From Prosapia bicincta (taxonomy: Eukaryota > Arthropoda > Insecta > Hemiptera > Cercopidae): 64,000 nt of DNA. Below the pieces are notes generated by a model. The model did no database searches and had not been told where the DNA came from. It was given only the letters and a program-made list of their open reading frames with translations. Where the stretch lies: assembly GCA_036971475.1 (NCBI GenBank), contig JBAIZL010000002.1:328792645-328856644 (forward strand), read 5' to 3'. The position numbers and the translations under genes were made by a program. Positions 46,682 to 56,568 of the stretch are shown piece by piece (position 1 is the first letter of the stretch; the number at the start of each line of letters is the position of its first letter).

Positions 46682-46686
<5 letters not shown>

Positions 46687-47370
46687 CTATTAGAAAGAAT
46701 TGATAAAAACGCCTTGATGAAACTTGCTCTGATTTTAGGTACACCCTCCTTACCTCAAGTGATTATCTCACTGTGTTACATCACATTACGTTACAGGAGT
46801 ATTAATATATACCAACAAAGAATCCAATTAGAACACTTTTGGCTAGAGAGAAGGATAAATGCTGTCTCGTATACTAACCGGTTGCTGCATTCGACGTTAG
46901 CGTTACCAGAATGATTTGTTTTTATAAGCAAAGCTATTCGCACAGGACCTTGATGGCAGATTTTAAAATAGGCACGTCATTGTAATTTAATACATGTAGT
47001 ATAAATTTTAACCATAATGTTATGTTTTATAAGGAAGCATCCAGTTGGGTGTTTGTGTATCAAAAGTTATGTTTTTAATTTTTAAGCCCTATTTATCGTT
47101 TGTGTCATTAAAAAAAAAAAATACGAGGTGTGAGCAGAACACTTCTTTTACAGTTAGATATAACTTTTAATGATGGTAAACCTATTTCTATTACCTTACC
47201 CTTCCAAGGGCACCCATAACGACAAAACCTAAGGCAGGGGCTGACTGTTAGGCGTTTTTATTGAATAAGTTTTAGAAAATTTCTATTAATAGCCTATTAC
47301 GTTCTTCGATAAGATCAAACTGTTAGTAAGACAGGGTTTTAAATGTTTATAATTGTAGGGATGTCGACAG
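46682..47370. other. No gene recognised
   Basis: No supported features up to the left end of the hAT element. The last 8 bp (GTCGACAG) are the candidate left target-site duplicate. Confidence 0.4.
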
Positions 47371-48108
47371 CAGAGGTTCTCAAGCTGTGATACCCTTGGG
47401 CTAGACGAAATTTTCGGGGGTACGTGGGGCAGGTTAATCAAAAATACAACCATTTTTATTTCTTTATTTTTCGCAATCACGCAATGTTATAATTTAATAT
47501 GGGAATATAATTGAATACTTGTGTAGTCGAGTTACTTGTCAGCAACATTGAAGACCAGTATAAGAGAATGTTTCCTGCCCACAGACAAAACATTGTACTG
47601 GATCCGTGACCCCTTTCCGTTTGATGCTATTGCAACTTTGAGCAACCTGACAACATTCCAGAAGGAACAACTGATTTACCAATCATGTGATCCGACGTTA
47701 ATAAAATATTTCACTGCTACGTTGTTAGATTTTTGGATCGGTGTTGGAAAGTGGTACCAAGAACTTTCAAATACTGTTGTAAAGATTCTTACTGGGTTTT
47801 CAACTACATATCTATGTGAAATAGGTTTCCGAGCTTAACATATCAAAAAAGTAAGTACAGAAACAAGCTTAATGTTGGGGATGATTTAAGGTTGTAGTTA
47901 ACAAAACTTGAGCCGATCATTGAGGAACTATGTAAAAAGAAGCAATCTCATCCTTCCCATTAATTTGTTGTAATGCGTTTCAAATATATTATTTTGAATT
48001 GAAAATTGTTTTTAATTTAAGGGCCCCCAACCCCTACAAAGAGGGAACACGCCAAATTTTAATTTTTCATGAAGGGGTACGGCCATTGAAACATATTGAG
48101 AACCCCTG
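47371..48108 (+). mobile_element. Short internally deleted hAT transposon (738 bp)
   Basis: The left end CAGAGGTTCTCAA (47371-47383) and the inverted right end TTGAGAACCCCTG (48096-48108) match at 12 of 13 positions and have the CAGRGGTTCTCAA form common to Charlie-like hAT elements. The flanking 8 bp (GTCGACAG and CTCTTCAG) agree at only 5 of 8 positions, so the target duplication has decayed or the ends are slightly misplaced. Inside is only the C-terminal part of the transposase, so the copy could move only with help from elsewhere. Confidence 0.85.
47536..47963 (+). pseudogene. hAT transposase C-terminal fragment (ZBED5/SCAND3-like)
   Basis: The frame includes YWIRDPFPFD, a stretch ending TTFQKEQLIYQSCDPTL, then FWIGVGKWYQELSNTVVKIL and FSTTYLCEIGF. 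The last two blocks are the hAT C-terminal dimerisation region, where relatives read FW......YP.LS..AL..LL.F.TTYLCE.GFS. After a small frameshift and an in-frame stop the protein continues as KSKYRNKLNVGDDLRL, then LTKLEPIIEELC and a terminal HPSH before TAA, as in ZBED5/SCAND3/FAM200-type proteins. The BED finger and catalytic core are absent. Confidence 0.88.
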
Positions 48109-48152
48109 CTCTTCAGAGTGGTTTTACGTCCCTGCCAGACTCATTGACATAG

Positions 48153-48877
48153 GCCAGCGAAGTGGGTATCTGTTGCGTTGTCTTAGACATTTAGAAGGAG
48201 AAATAAATATGAATATAGACTTTTACAAAGATAAACAAGTGTTCCAACGAAGTGGGTATCTGTTGCGTAGTCTTAGACATTTAGAAGGAGAAATAAATAT
48301 GAATATAGACTTTTACAAAGATAAACAAGTGTTCCAGCGAAGTGGGTATCTGTTGCGTAGTCTTAGACATTTAGAAGGAGAAATAAATATGAATATAGAC
48401 TTTTACAAAGATAAACAAGTGTTCCAGCGAAGTGGGTATCTGTTGCGTAGTCTTAGACATTTGGAAGGAGAAATAAATATGAATATAGACTTTTACAAAG
48501 ATAAACAAGTGTTCCAGCGAAGTGGGTATCTGTTGCGTAGTCTTAGACATTTAGAAGGAGAAATAAATATGAATATCGACTTTTACAAAGATAAACAAGT
48601 GTTCCAGCGAAGTGGGTATCTGTTGCGTAGTCTTAGACATTTAGAAGGAGAAATAAATATGAATATAGACTTTTACAAAGATAAACAAGTGTTCCAGCGA
48701 AGTGGGTATCTGTTGCGTTGTCTTAGACATTTAGAAGGAGAAATAAATATGAATATAGACTTTTACAAAGATAAACAAGTGTTCCAGCGAAGTGGGTATC
48801 TGTTGCGTTGTCTTAGACATTTAGAAGGAGAAATAAATATGAATATAGACTTTTACAAAGATAAACAAGTGTTCCCG
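48153..48877 (+). repeat. 90-bp in-frame tandem array, eight copies
   Basis: Eight units of 90 bp, each translating to 30 residues (RSGYLLRSLRHLEGEINMNI followed by DFYKDKQVFQ). Only a few positions vary: CAA/CAG, TTA/TTG, ATA/ATC and AGT/TGT; the first three are silent in this frame. The frame stays open from 47999, within the hAT element, to a stop at 48962-48964, giving 321 codons, but has no ATG before the repeats. A possible splice acceptor (CATTGACATAG) lies just before the first unit. It may be an exon of a repetitive protein or a young minisatellite that happens to be stop-free. Confidence 0.9.
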
Positions 48878-49795
48878 CCTCTTGCTACTTGGCTAACGGA
48901 ATTACACGTTAGGGTACTTGCTAACGAATTTACGCGACTGTATTTTATGAAGTCTATATGTTGACATGTCAGGTTTGCAAGGTTTTTAATTAGTTATAAC
49001 TTGCTATTACAGTTAGTTATATGTTGAAGTATCAGCACGTATAACATGGTTGGAAGTGACGAAGCATATGCGTACTTGGATATAGACGTACCAAGCTTCC
49101 AAGGGTTTGCATAATGCAATTATCACACGTTTGTTTAAACCTTATTTCTAACAAGTAAACATAATATTTACATAAATTACAATAAGTAGGCGTAGACTTC
49201 GTGTATCCGGACAGTGAGTGTGTGCTCGTATCTGTGGACAAACAATTTTAAATAGGACGTCTAAAACAACTGTTTGACTAAGTAGGCCTATATGGAGTCG
49301 TTGCGGGAATCTAAATATATAAACAAAGAAACTTTATAGAACGTATTTGTGGGAAATGTCAGGTCATAAATTAATATAACCTACCATACATTGTAATTTA
49401 AGTTTAAAATCTTGGACTTTCATTGGAAGGTATGCGATTCGGGGTATTTAACAAATAGCGAAATATAAATAATAATTTCTGGAAACGATAAAATACGCCC
49501 TGGCCATTGTAAAACGGACTTTCGGACCGATAAAATATCGGCTGACCAGATAAAGGCTTAAATTCACTGCATTCACTGTCCAAGAAATACGTGGATATGA
49601 ATATGAGTTAACTCTATCTAGCCAGTATCCAGGTATAGCTGCTACAATAGAACTCATAATGCTAGCGAAGGGATGCTTATGGTAGGCCTAAGTGTATATG
49701 TATAATCAGGGACAATTTCGGCAAATAAGAGTTTTTTTCAACATCCATATTATAGGGGTTGTGTCAAGTGCGCCAACTGAGGTGGCGATTCTGAG
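48878..49795. other. No gene recognised
   Basis: Single-copy-looking sequence. The open frame of the 90-bp array ends here (to 48964). No other family-like frame. Confidence 0.4.
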
Positions 49796-50545
49796 TAACA
49801 AGTGGTTGTCTTGAGCACAAAAACCTCTCATGAGTCCTGGGCACCATAAGCCTGTCCTGAGCACCAGAAGCCTGTCCTGAGCACCATAAGGCAGCCTTGA
49901 GCACCAAAAGGCAGCCCAGAGCACCAAAAGCCTGTCCTGAGCACTATAAGGCTGTTCTGAGCACCAAAAGGTTGTCCTGAGCGCCAAAAGGCTGTTCGTA
50001 GCACCAAAAGGTTGTCCTGAGCCCCAGAAGGTTATTCTGAGCACCAAAAGGTTATCCTGAGCACCAGAAGGCTGTTCTAAGCACCAAAAGGCTGTTTTGA
50101 GTACCGGAAGGCAGTCCAGAGCATCAAAAGCTTGTCCTGAGCACCATAATGCTGTTCGGAGCGCCAAAAGGTTGTCCTGAGCACCAAAAGGCTATTCTGA
50201 GCACCAGAAGGCAGTCCAGAGCATCAGAAGTCTGTCCTGAGCAACATAAGGTTGTCCTGAGCCCCAGAAGCCTGTCCTGAGCACCGGAAACCTGTCACGA
50301 GCACCAGAAGCCTGTCTTGAGCACCATAAGGCTGTTCGGAGCACCAAAAAGTTGTCCTGAGCCCCAGAAGGCTGTTCTGAGCACCGAAAGGTTGTCCTGA
50401 GCACTATAAGGATGTTCTGAGCACCAAAAGGTTGTCCTGAGTCCCAGAAGGCTGTTCTGAGCACTAAAAGGTTGTTCTGAGCCCCAGAAGGCTGTTCGGA
50501 GCACCAAAAGGTAGTCCTGAGCCCCAGAAGGCTGTTCTGAGCACC
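49796..50545. repeat. 20-bp minisatellite, about 37 copies
   Basis: Units of the form GTCCTGAGCACCAGAAGGCT repeat with many substitutions. From 49861 to 50521 every 60-base step begins GC(A/C/G)(C/T) or GTAC, so the 20-bp phase is kept without a single net indel over at least 33 units. The minus strand is stop-free in all three frames of the consensus and gives tryptophan-rich frames of up to 153 codons, with no family match. Confidence 0.97.
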
Positions 50546-51414
50546 ATTGCTAATGAGTATCGTCTTCCGAAACTAAGAAGACATTTGAAGCCGCTCTACC
50601 TTAAGTGACGAAATATCGAATGCTCCTGCTTTGGTAATCAAACGGCTCTGTGCTACTCTCGCCAAAACCACTGACGCCTTAGCAAACAAGTAACCCAACT
50701 TCTGGAATATGCTATTGACAGAACTGTTCCATCTCCCAGTCAGCCTGGTAACACGGCCCGTGTTTTGCCTCTTGCGCCAACCACCTCTACACAGGCACCC
50801 CGCTGCTCTTTATTTATGTTGTATTTCTTAATTTGAAACGTCGTTACTTGAGGGGTAATAACAATATCTCAGCGGGATCTCGCTGGAGAGGGGTAGGTTA
50901 GTGAAGCGAACTAGAAGCCGCCCTTTAAGATCTAAACGTGTAAGTGCCTTGTGTACGAGGTAAATAGTTGCGAGCTTTATCAAATCTAATGCGTGAAAAA
51001 CTGAAATGAAAGTTACAACAAAACTCTACATTAAGGCGCATGCACGGGTCAGTTCTGTTAAAGGCAAACTCGTCATGACTGATCAAGTCCCCAGTCTGCG
51101 TCATCTATGGGAATCAGTTGTCTGAGAGATGACGGGTGCGCAAATGTCTGGTCAACACCGCAGCCTATACGTTTATCCAGCTGCAGTTGTGGTTACCGCA
51201 TGTTCACACTATCACCTACCTTGCATGCTCGCCCATGCCTGTGTAAACGTAGATGCCTTATATCATATAAATTCGTCATCAATTTTACCAAATAACAGAA
51301 TTTCTTTGTGTATTCCTATAATTTACTTTTCGTTATACAACATCAAGATCACAGTGGCACAATATATTACAATAAAAATATTGGCAAAAACCCCCAAATA
51401 CTACAAAAACAAGT
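50546..51414. other. No gene recognised
   Basis: Somewhat more GC-balanced than average around 50640-51250. Open frames of 62 and 95 codons near 51107-51416 lack family features. Confidence 0.4.
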
Positions 51415-51850
51415 AATAAAAAAAAAAAAAAAATTTAAGTAAATTCCCACTGAGGTTAAAAAAGTTTTAATTTTAGTTACCCTAGAGCACTATTTATGAT
51501 ATGGTAACCATAGCAACAGTTAAAAGTTGTACAATGCAGGTTTAAACGACAACCAGGGGTGGAAAATAATTAATTTACATCTTTGGGAAATATATTTCTA
51601 AGCATTGGAAAGTTGCCGCAGTGCCAAGGCCCGCTATACATCAAACATGAAGATTCTCAGTTCGAATCCAGCTGGACCAAACAAACTTTTATAATTTAAT
51701 TATTGAATAAACATTTGAAAATCTGTATTAACATTAATCGTCATCCACTATAGGTTAAACAAATTATTTGAATTTGATTGCATGATTACAAACCTATTTT
51801 ATTAAGAATTGAAAATTTTTATCAGGAGAGGGTGAGCTAGTAGAAGTAAT
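51415..51850 (+). mobile_element. SINE-like copy with tRNA-derived head
   Basis: At 51600-51690 a tRNA-like head shows a GCCGCAGTGCCAAGGC A-box-like segment, an anticodon-arm-like CATCAAACATGAAGAT and a clear B box in CAGTTCGAATCCAGC. The body that follows (TTATTGAATAAACATTTG, then TTGATTGCATGATTAC and AGAATTGAAAATTTTTATCAG) shares its 3' end with the long-head copies and ends in GAGCTAGTAGAAG, a variant of the common tail. A fragment of the long-head version lies just upstream (51420-51480). Confidence 0.72.
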
Positions 51851-51851
51851 T

Positions 51852-52082
51852 TACTAACTAATAATACAAGTTACCTGAGAAATAACCTTTAAGTACATTT
51901 CGATGATCGTGTCATCATCAACAGAGGTTCCTATTACAGTGGCTAGTTTGGTTCACACTAGTTTGTAAATTATTGTTTTCTAGATTGTAATTTTGTAATA
52001 GGACCCTCTGATGATGATGAAATGGTCATCGAAATATACAAAATGGTTTAATCTTAGGTAACTTGTAACATTAGTTATTTTT
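51852..52082. mobile_element. Inverted pair of hammerhead-like modules
   Basis: Arms 51852-51926 and 52006-52082 are inverted copies. The right arm (plus) reads CTGATGATGATGAAATGG then TCATCGAAA: a 5-bp helix GATGA/TCATC between the CTGATGA and GAAA boxes. The left arm (minus) reads CTGTTGATGATGACACGA then TCATCGAAA: the same helix with a different loop and a changed core base. The inner sequence is also inverted (TTCCTATTACA / TGTAATAGGACC). Confidence 0.72.
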
Positions 52083-52685
52083 GTGGCATTGTCAATATTT
52101 CTATTCTAATACTTTTCATTGCCTTATTAATAAAATTATCTCCAATTACTGATTTTTAAAACTGTATGAAATCATTTCTTTTATGTACACTCATTGGTAC
52201 CATTCGGAGCTTTGTCCGTGACTCACAGCATTGACTCATGCACTGACCTAGAACGAAACGCGTCTGCTGGAATACGAAGTAGTGGTATTCTGCCAAGTGT
52301 TATCAATACGTGTGCATTAGAAATACCCTTAATATGTATGTAAAGCAAATACTTCACGCTTTCTTTCAGCTTAACCTCCTGCAATAGCAATTTGTTGGCA
52401 ATATACAACAATATATATAGAGAGAATGTTAAATCAGAATTGCTTACTAACAAATATTATGAATTCAGACAATTACTAAAGAAATTGAATATAATATGGC
52501 CCATATTAAAAAAGAATTTTTTAAATATTTTACCCCTAAATGTATTCTCTAATTACTACCTATCTCTTTTGAGCAGATAAGATAAGCTACTGTATGCGCC
52601 AAAATAAACAGTACTGAGACTGAATCAGCCCCAGCAGAATGACCGATAAAGAGTAATTGTTGGTCGTTTTATAGGAGAGCTCAGG
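52083..52685. other. No gene recognised
   Basis: AT-rich; open frames near 52223-52453 and 52392-52580 lack features. It borders the mariner-type relic. Confidence 0.4.
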
Positions 52686-52689
52686 AGAT

Positions 52690-52960
52690 TTCGTTGTGCC
52701 GAAACCTGCCTTTTCGTTCACAGTGGTTCCAGCAATGGCAGCCAGCCATACAGCCTTAGACAACATAGATTTCCTTCATGATACTTCTGACAACCGCTCC
52801 ATCTCCCTTAGAACAATATTTCCTTACCCAGCCCACTCCTCCGATCTTACACCAACTGAAGCCTACGACTGTGGAATGATGAAGGAGAAGATTTTTCTTG
52901 ATGACCCATCAACCACCATCGTTCAACTACCAAAGTAACCATGTATAACAAGCATGAAAC
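52690..52960 (+). pseudogene. Tc1/mariner-superfamily transposase relic
   Basis: The plus strand shows QWFQQ, a short frameshift, then SHTAL at the position of the WFQQDGATAHTA block around the second catalytic D. This is followed by SISLRTIFPYPAHSSDLTPT, matching the PPRSPDLTPCD block with the third catalytic residue, and then GMMKEKIFLDDPSTTIVQL, matching the G.(L/V)K..V......T...L stretch downstream. The D in the first block is lost by the frameshift and the last catalytic D is replaced by E (TPTE). Upstream domains and terminal repeats were not found. Clearly dead. Confidence 0.75.
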
Positions 52961-53084
52961 AAGCCCTCTTCACCAAAATGATGCAAAACCTTCAAGAATA
53001 ATAAGAGTGTTACCTCAAATTGAATAGATTTAGCTTCTTTTTATTGTTATTAAATTTCTTCTATTAGTTCACACTTTCCTCATA

Positions 53085-53341
53085 TATATACTTTAATAAA
53101 TTAAAAATATTTCAAAAACAAGAATACTTTTAATGAATATATTTATTCAAAGCTTTTCGCCGATAAAATAGTACCAGAATCTTCAGAAAAATAATTATCT
53201 AATAAGATCCTAATAAAAATTTATCGGCGAAAAGCTTTGAATAAATATATTCATTAAAAGTATTCTTGTTATTGAAATATTTTTATTTTATTAATTATAT
53301 TACAAGAAAACATATCACCATATTTTATATATATATATATG
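53085..53341. mobile_element. Inverted pair of Penelope-type terminal modules
   Basis: Left arm (about 53095-53170) and right arm (about 53213-53300) are inverted copies around AAAGCTTTTCGCCGATAAA / TTTATCGGCGAAAAGCTTT. On the minus strand the left arm reads CTGAAGATTCTGGTAC then TATCGGCGAAAAGC, a hammerhead-like core with one changed box base. The right arm is truncated before the CTGATGA box. Short (TA)n follows at 53330-53341; upstream lies TTAGTTCACACTTTCCTC, the common tail in inverse orientation. Confidence 0.7.
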
Positions 53342-53384
53342 TAGAATATTAAATATGTTTTCCTGTTAGAATTATTTTTAAGAT

Positions 53385-53553
53385 TAAATAATATACACTA
53401 ATTACAGAAATAATTTATTGAATAATACATTCAAAGCTTTTCGTTGGTTGACATTACCAACATCCTCAGGAATTACAATACTAAGAATGATAAAAAGCTT
53501 TTAATGTATTATTCAATAAATTATTCCTGTAATTAGTGTATATTATTTAATCC

Positions 53554-53604
<51 letters not shown>
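53385..53604. mobile_element. Second inverted pair of terminal modules, then (TA)n
   Basis: Arms share TAATATACACTAATTACAG and TTTATTGAATAATACATT in opposite orientation. The left arm (minus) reads CTGAGGATGTTGGTAATG then TCAACCAACGAAAAGC, with a 6-bp GTTGGT/ACCAAC helix. The right arm lacks the core. A (TA)n run occupies about 53558-53604. Confidence 0.7.
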
Positions 53605-53607
<3 letters not shown>

Positions 53608-53832
53608 GTTCAAATTTTCCATCATTAATAAAATACGTTTTTATTTATCCAATCAAGTTCAAATACATTTTTTAAACCTATAGTGGATGACAACTGATAT
53701 TAATAAAGTTTTTTCAAATATAATTCAATAATTAAATTTAAAAAATTTGAGGGATCTAGGCCGGATTTGAACTTAATATCTTCATGTTTGAAGTCCAGCG
53801 CTTTAGCACTAAGTTAACTTTTCCATAGATAG
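53605..53832 (-). mobile_element. SINE-like copy with tRNA-derived head
   Basis: On the minus strand the head reads AACTTAGTGCTAAAGCGCTG, then an anticodon-arm-like ACTTCAAACATGAAGAT and the B box AAGTTCAAATCCGGCC. The body follows in the order seen in the copies at 51.6 and 56.1 kb and ends in ATGATGGAAAATTTGAACAC running into the (TA)n on the left. The internal D and anticodon arms are too imperfect for a functional tRNA gene. Confidence 0.75.
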
Positions 53833-55390
53833 AAATCACTTCTCAAAGTTGTATAGAGACATTTATTTTGCCTTTATTTGGTTGTCTTTAAAACCTTCAT
53901 TGCGCAACCCTGGATTGTTGCAACACAATATCATAAAAAATGTTCTATATTTACAAATGAACGAAAAGAATAAAATAAACAAACAATCTGGATTAACGGT
54001 ATCGAACCCTGCTTCACAGATGGACAATGCGGAAGACAAGTGAAAAGAAACTACAACTCAATGCAAGTGACGAAAAAAGAATGCGTATGAATGGTAATAA
54101 ACGAAAATAATAGTCCAACACCATACATAGAAAATAAAATGGAAAATTGCAATGAAATTCGCTTTCTATTTTGCCAGTTAATACTGTTATTGTGAGAGAT
54201 GTAGTCTATATAAGCTTATATATTCTGCAAATTCATATTATTTGTAATTATAAAACAAGCAATATAGAAAAAGAATTTTTTGACGTCAATTCTAACTGAG
54301 GTCGATAAGAAAAAATTATATTTTAGTTACTTTTTATTTTATAATTACAATTAATATAAATATTATGTATATATATGTTTTAACATACCGAATGAGGCTA
54401 AAGAGTTAAATTCAATTCATATCCAAAAAGAAAAATAGTTGGAAGAAATATTTTTGCAAAAGCGACAAAGATAGTTCCTAAAATTACGGACAAAGTACTA
54501 AACCATTTTTTTATTTCGAATGTAGTCATAAAGGGGCTGGGGAAACTTTGACAAAAGTAGGGTCCAACTATTTTAAGATAGGACATTCCAAATTACCTGG
54601 GTTATAACAATGTACCGTTAAGGGAAGCTCTTTGGTTATGGGAATAACCAAGTTAACTGAAAATACGTGAGGGGAGAGATGATGCGAGGTTGAAAAAGGA
54701 AGTGATCGAGGAGTCTAGGAAGAACTTCAGACGAGGGCAGACGTATTGGGGGGGGGGCAAGTGTCAGTAATGTTAATAAGGGGTAAAATTTTGATAATAG
54801 AATTAAAGGAAATGTAAATTTTTTAATTTTATAATGTAAAAAAGTGCGTCGTAAATAATGTAATAAGGGATTAGGAAAAATAAGTGAAAGTGCAGCGAAG
54901 CAGTATCAACGGTCAAGATCCAAGGGAATTGACAAACAATAAGTACTTTCTTTTTTTCATTAAAATTAGGCAACAGAGCTTTATAAACAGTAATTTCAAA
55001 AACAATTTTAAATTCTTTAGTAAAAAATAATAATTTAGTTTTTTTCACCACGTTCTAATTTATAAAAAAATCCATAATAACGTCCCCAGAGAAAAAGAAA
55101 TTAACACTGTCATTATTAAACTTTATTGTAATAACCTAAGCCTCAAGAGTCCACCTTTTGTTTTTTGTTTTTTTTGTAATTGTAATATTAGCTAAGGAAT
55201 CTCTCTTGTCACAAATAGTATTAAGAAAAATGGGTATAATGTGTAATAATTATTTGTCAAGAATAAATTCAAGTTATGTTAAAATTGATATTGTTGTTAA
55301 TTAATTAGATACCTGAAGGTAAGACAAAAGAGTGTTAAGGTAATTAAATATATAACCTAAAGGAAAATTAATATTTTAAATAACTTAGGT
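53833..55390. other. No gene; one SINE-like head fragment
   Basis: AT-rich spacer. TTCTAACTGAGGTCGATAAG through ACAATTAATATAAATATTATG (about 54270-54368) is the 5' part of the long-head SINE-like repeat. A run of ten G lies at 54748-54757. Confidence 0.5.
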
Positions 55391-55391
55391 T

Positions 55392-55428
<37 letters not shown>

Positions 55429-55644
55429 CTTTTTCTTGTTTAATAATTTAAAACAACATAGGTTATTCAAATACAAGAATATTTATTACTTTATATCCAA
55501 AGCTTTTCGTTGGTAAAGAGTACCAACATCATCAGGAATGAAAATGATGTTCATTTTCATTCCTGATGATGTTGGTACTGTTTATCAACGAAAAGCTTTG
55601 GATATAAATTAATAAATATTCTTGTATTTGAATAACCTATGTTG

Positions 55645-55703
<59 letters not shown>

Positions 55704-55766
55704 TTATCAACGAAAAGCTTTGGATATAAATTAATAAATATTCTTGTATTTGAATAACCTATGTTG

Positions 55767-55828
<62 letters not shown>

Positions 55829-55830
55829 CT
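55391..55830. mobile_element. Near-perfect inverted pair of Penelope-type modules with duplicated arm
   Basis: Arms 55447-55546 and 55551-55650 are inverted copies of about 100 bp, almost identical. Both carry an intact hammerhead-like core: left (minus) CTGATGATGTTGGTACTC then TTTACCAACGAAAAGC, right (plus) CTGATGATGTTGGTACTG then TTTATCAACGAAAAGC. Each has a 7-bp helix; the C/T difference keeps pairing through a G-U wobble. The right half from TCAACGAAAAGC to GTTGTTTTAA, with its (TA)n, is repeated at about 55704-55826, a tandem duplication of about 124 bp. (TA)n tracts flank all parts. Confidence 0.85.
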
Positions 55831-56084
55831 GGCAAAATATAAAGCGAATTTCCTTGCAATTTTCCATTTCCCTCTCTATACAGTTAAGGTTTTGGACTAT
55901 GATTTCTGTTTGTTACTATTTATTCGCTTTCCTTTTTTCCTTTCTAATTTATGAAGCTGATGGGGGTCTATAACTTCTCGTTCTATCCACCTCTTGCAAT
56001 ATTTCACTATTGCAAAGAACCTTGTTCTCATAATTTCATATAGTACATCTTTAAGTAATTTGTAACTCTATTAAAGTAAACTCA

Positions 56085-56288
56085 GTGCTAAAAGTGCTTT
56101 TTTCCAAACATCTAGATCCACAGTTCGAATCCGACCAAGACATCAAATTTTTAAATTTAAATTATTGAATAAATATTTGAAAAAATTCTATTAATAACAT
56201 TTGTCATGCCCTATAAGTTAAAAAATAAATAATTTTACTTGATTTGATGAATAAAAATTTATTCTTACTAACGATTGTAATTTGTACA

Positions 56289-56334
<46 letters not shown>
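56085..56334 (+). mobile_element. SINE-like copy with tRNA-derived head and (TA)n
   Basis: The head AAACTCAGTGCTAAAAGTGC, CCAAACATCTAGATCC and ACAGTTCGAATCCGACC contains a clear B box. The body includes TTATTGAATAAATATTTG and TTGATTTGATGAATAAAAA and ends ACGATTGTAATTTGTACAAG, followed by (TA)n at 56289-56334. Confidence 0.78.
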
Positions 56335-56338
<4 letters not shown>

Positions 56339-56491
56339 CGTTTTCTTGTTTAATAATTTAGAACAACATAGGTTAATCAAATACAAGAATATTTATTATT
56401 TTATATCCAAAGCTTTTCGTTGGCAAACAGTACCAACATCACCAGGAATGAAAATTACAATAATATTCTTGTATTTGATTAACCTATGTTG

Positions 56492-56567
<76 letters not shown>
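56335..56567. mobile_element. Penelope-type terminal module with short inverted arm, then (TA)n
   Basis: It matches the module at 28361-28487 almost base for base. The minus-strand core reads CTGGTGATGTTGGTACTG then TTTGCCAACGAAAAGC, with one change in the CTGATGA box and an intact helix. The inverted partner is only about 40 bp (AATATTCTTGTATTTGATTA to GTTGTTTTAA), followed by (TA)n at about 56496-56567. Confidence 0.78.

Positions 56568-56568
<1 letters not shown>

Noticed and set aside
49706..50507. Tryptophan-rich frames on the minus strand of the 20-bp array
   Set aside because: All three frames of the unit are stop-free, so open frames are automatic; no ATG start and no family match.
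51600..51690. Functional tRNA gene
   Set aside because: A- and B-box-like segments are present, but the acceptor stem and D arm do not pair and the same sequence heads several dispersed repeats, so it is a SINE head.
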